Shown here: positions 45,243 through 47,540 of the stretch, in pieces
How positions within the stretch are numbered: the stretch's first letter is position 1
Layout: the number at the start of each line of letters is the position of its first letter
NCBI RefSeq assembly: GCF_001949145.1
Contig: NW_019091473.1
Location: forward strand, 306,018-353,557
Length of the DNA: 47,540 nucleotides
Origin: Acanthaster planci
Lineage: Eukaryota; Echinodermata; Asteroidea; Valvatida; Acanthasteridae
Direction: 5' to 3'
Translations under genes and position numbers: made by a program
Notes under the pieces: generated by a model
The model's input: only the letters and a program-made list of their open reading frames with translations
Databases searched by the model: none
Told to the model about the DNA's origin: nothing

Positions 45243-45347
45243 CCAAAGGTGTTTGCGTGAGATGGGATTCGGGCAAGGTAGCTAACTATCGCGCTGGGGG
45301 AGCCAGTGGCAAGTTTGATCTGCGGATTTATGACAATGCCCAGTTAG
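45243..45347 (+). CDS. duplicate of MIB-like exon 2 (orphan or start of a second MIB-like gene)
   Basis: 105 nt, the same length, acceptor (ttttcag) and phase as the exon at 19777-19881, with donor gtatgtt. It encodes [20 protein letters not shown] and [14 protein letters not shown], the second half of a MIB/HERC2 domain. Nucleotide identity to exon 2 is high (long exact runs such as gctaactatcgcgctggggg). Similarity fades quickly in the flanking introns, with a short trace after the donor. No exon 1 equivalent lies upstream in the window, and a Polinton-like gene begins 400 bp downstream, so it may be a relic or the first visible exon of a tandem paralogue whose rest lies beyond the window. 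Confidence 0.75.
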
Positions 45348-45753
45348 GTATGTTGAGCTTTGTTTTCAATGTCCACCGTACAGCTTCTCGTTAGAGTCCT
45401 TAAATCCTATAGGTGTAGAGAGAAGAAGTAGTAGGGAAAAGCCGATTCTGGACCAATCGCCCCTTTTCACCGTTTTCAGCAAAAACCCCTGGGTAGTACA
45501 CCGACTCAATAAATCTCGGGGAATTTTATAAAAATCTTAAATTCAAGATTTTAGCAAAAACCACTGGGTACCTCATCGACCCCCTAAAATCTGGTACTAA
45601 ATATTATACATTTTGAGCCAAAATCTCTTTCACCCACCACTCGAACCTTTTGACCCCAGCGCCGCTCGTTTGCTCGCTGGCTAAACAACTCGTGACAGAA
45701 ATCCCACCCGAATAAAATGAGAAAAATTTAGAAACCTATATGTAAATAGAGAT
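45348..45753. other. junction between duplicated exon and Polinton-like gene
   Basis: A two-copy repeat (agcaaaaacccctgggta at 45478; agcaaaaaccactgggta at 45553, period 75) lies here. The end of the Polinton-like element should fall in this stretch, but neither its terminal repeat nor a target-site duplication can be fixed without the other end. Confidence 0.45.
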
Positions 45754-47540
45754 ATGAGTAATCAGCAACACAGACCAATACTAAAATATTTTATTCGATT
45801 TAAGAAGGCGTTTTTAGAAGATTTTGTTAAGCGGTATAACGTTTTGCTACCGGCACCTAAAAATAAATATCATACACGATTTGAACTAATAAACGCTATC
45901 AAAGAGGATCAAAAACAATTTAGACATCTGCCTCGCCAGTCGTATCGGCAGTTGTTTAAAACGGTACAAAAATATAATATTCCTTATGCAAACAAAGACA
46001 GATACGTCAAACAAGACTTTATCGATGCGATTAAAGCTTATACACAACCTGAAGAACTCGAGGAAGTAGACATTAAACGTATATGGCGTTTTAAAAATAA
46101 TTTTCGTAATTGGGAGTTGATTCCTCGCTTCTATGAAGATGACCTCGTGCACTTTTTTGATTTTTACAAGCAGTTGATAGAGAAAACAGCGTTGGCTGAA
46201 CTCAAAGAAATCGGGAGTTACAAATTACAAACACATCTTAAAGTGCGGTTTAGATTGGAAAAAATTGACGGAACGATTGACTACGGCACCTTTCCCTTTC
46301 AGAGTGATCAAGACGTAGTAACGAGTAAAGCCGACGTTAAAAATGCACTTGCTAAGCAACGCGAAGAACAAATCGAACAGGTGGAGGCTCATACGCAAAA
46401 AGGCTCTGGTTGGATCTTTGACAAAGTTGTCGCTTTTTATGTCAACGTGGTTAAATATAATCCGGTGGGTTCTTCTTACATTCCGTTGCCTAAGGAACTG
46501 TTAGACAAAAAAGCAATCATAAACGTCCAAAACAAAGACCAAGAATGCATCCGATGGGCATTGAGAGCAGCTTTAAAGCTGTATTCAGACGGAGTCAAAA
46601 GTCAACTAGAAACAAATCCAAAATATAAAATACATGATGAGCGGCCTTCGACTTACCGGTCAGAAGCAGACAGTCTAAATTTTACAAACATAAGCTTTCC
46701 AACACCGATTTCACAAATTCCACGTATCGAATCGCAAAATAAGTTGGCGATCAATNGGAAGAAAAGTTAGCCAGCCACAAAGAAGATTGTCAAGGCTTAA
46801 AAGTTCCCACGTGTAAAGTCGAAATGCCAGTCAAAGGCGAAAATATACTCAAGTTCAAAAATTACAAAAATAAGCAAGACGCGCCTTTTGTCATTTACGC
46901 CGATTTTGAGTCTGTTTTAGAAAAATTATCGCCGACTGATACAAACACGGTGAAAACACAGATTCATAAGCCTTGCGGGTACTCATACGCTGTCGTTAGA
47001 TGCGATGGAGTTTGCATTAGCCGAAAGACTTACAGAGGCCAAGACGCAGCCGTTGATTTTGTAGCATCACTTTCTCAGGAAGAAGAAAAAATAAACGAAA
47101 CGTTTTTAAACAAAGCGCCGTTGATTTGGAATGATCAGTTACAAAAAATTTACGAAAAATGTAATAGATGTTGGATCTGTGAAAAGTTGATAGATCAGGC
47201 GGATGAATCTCACTGTCAATGTGATATTCCAAAACCACCAGAGACAAAAGAAGAAAAAATCAAGTTTTGCCGTAAAGTTAAAGTTGAAGGTAAAAAAGAT
47301 AAAGAGTTCAAAGAGTGGATATGCTTAGATTGCGGAAAGCCCATCAACAAATTTAGAAAGGTTATAGATCATTGTCACGTGACGGGTAAATATCGGGGCC
47401 CGGCGCACGCCAGTTGTAATTTTCAACTCAAGATTACTCCTTATCAAACGCCTATTCCGGTGATCTTACACAACTTGGAGAAATATGACGCGCACTTGAT
47501 TATGCAAGGCGCTCACGAATTTTATGGAAAATCAATTAAG
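45754..47540 (+). CDS. Polinton/Maverick-like protein-primed family B DNA polymerase, N-terminal part, runs off the window
   Basis: An intronless frame starts with ATG at 45754 and runs to the N at 46756, where the frame changes. Reading then continues open from about 46758 to the window end. The first ~330 residues have a Lys/Arg-rich start, then GSGWIFDKVVAFYVNV and NVQNKDQECIRWAL, a segment typical of Polinton-type polymerases ahead of the exonuclease. The second part shows YADFESVL (Exo I, Asp/Glu, ~46896), a Cys/His region with CNRCWIC, CLDC and IDHCHVTGKYRG...SCN (~47160-47420) resembling an endonuclease VII-type zinc insertion, and LHNLEKYDAHLI (Exo II, ~47464). Polymerase motifs lie beyond the window. 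The break at a single N is most simply a sequencing or assembly error. Such genes replicate Polinton/Maverick elements, virus-like DNA integrated in animal genomes. Confidence 0.82.

Noticed and set aside
1-47540. tRNA, rRNA, CRISPR and bacterial operon features
   Set aside because: No B-box-like GGTTCGAATCC with a foldable cloverleaf, no rRNA-like conserved blocks and no regularly spaced repeats were seen; the locus is plainly animal genomic DNA.

Overview
The window is genomic DNA from an intron-rich animal, most likely a marine invertebrate. The evidence is small coding exons with GT/AG borders and matching phases, AT-rich introns full of decayed DNA transposons, many acatgta-type words, and a Polinton-like DNA polymerase gene. 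The species cannot be named from the sequence. An assembly gap (180 N) sits near 14.2 kb and a single N near 46.76 kb.

Layout, all recognised genes on the + strand: (1) 1-2500 is GC-richer repetitive sequence, possibly the tail of a retroelement. (2) 4148-5109 holds the last two coding exons of a USP5/USP13-type deubiquitinase (isopeptidase T), including the catalytic-His box. (3) 5110-18827 is intergenic. It contains a decayed Tc1/mariner element, a fold-back satellite cluster near 12 kb, a promoter-like palindromic patch near 11.4 kb and CpG-rich sequence near 15.3 kb. (4) 18828-40498 is a Mind bomb-type gene (MIB2-like) that I resolve into 15 coding exons. All splice phases match and the total is 2181 nt (726 aa plus stop). 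Domain order is MIB/HERC2, ZZ zinc finger, MIB/HERC2, one MIB-specific repeat, then about nine ankyrin repeats, with a stop before any RING finger. (5) Its introns host a 700-bp element with long terminal inverted repeats and a 9-bp target duplication, and a decayed transposase gene that may lie in a 6.5-kb element with 28-bp inverted ends. (6) 40499-45242 contains candidate alternative 3' exons and a near-perfect 63-bp-arm hairpin. (7) 45243-45347 is a second copy of MIB-like exon 2 with no exon 1 before it. (8) 45754-47540 is the 5' part of a Polinton/Maverick-like protein-primed family B DNA polymerase that runs off the window.

Both host genes belong to ubiquitin biology. USP5/13 disassembles free ubiquitin chains. 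Mind bomb proteins bind Notch-ligand tails and normally ubiquitinate them through RING fingers. The MIB-like gene here keeps the binding and ankyrin parts but shows no RING, so a regulatory or adaptor role is the reasonable inference. No RNA genes, CRISPR arrays or bacterial-type features were found.
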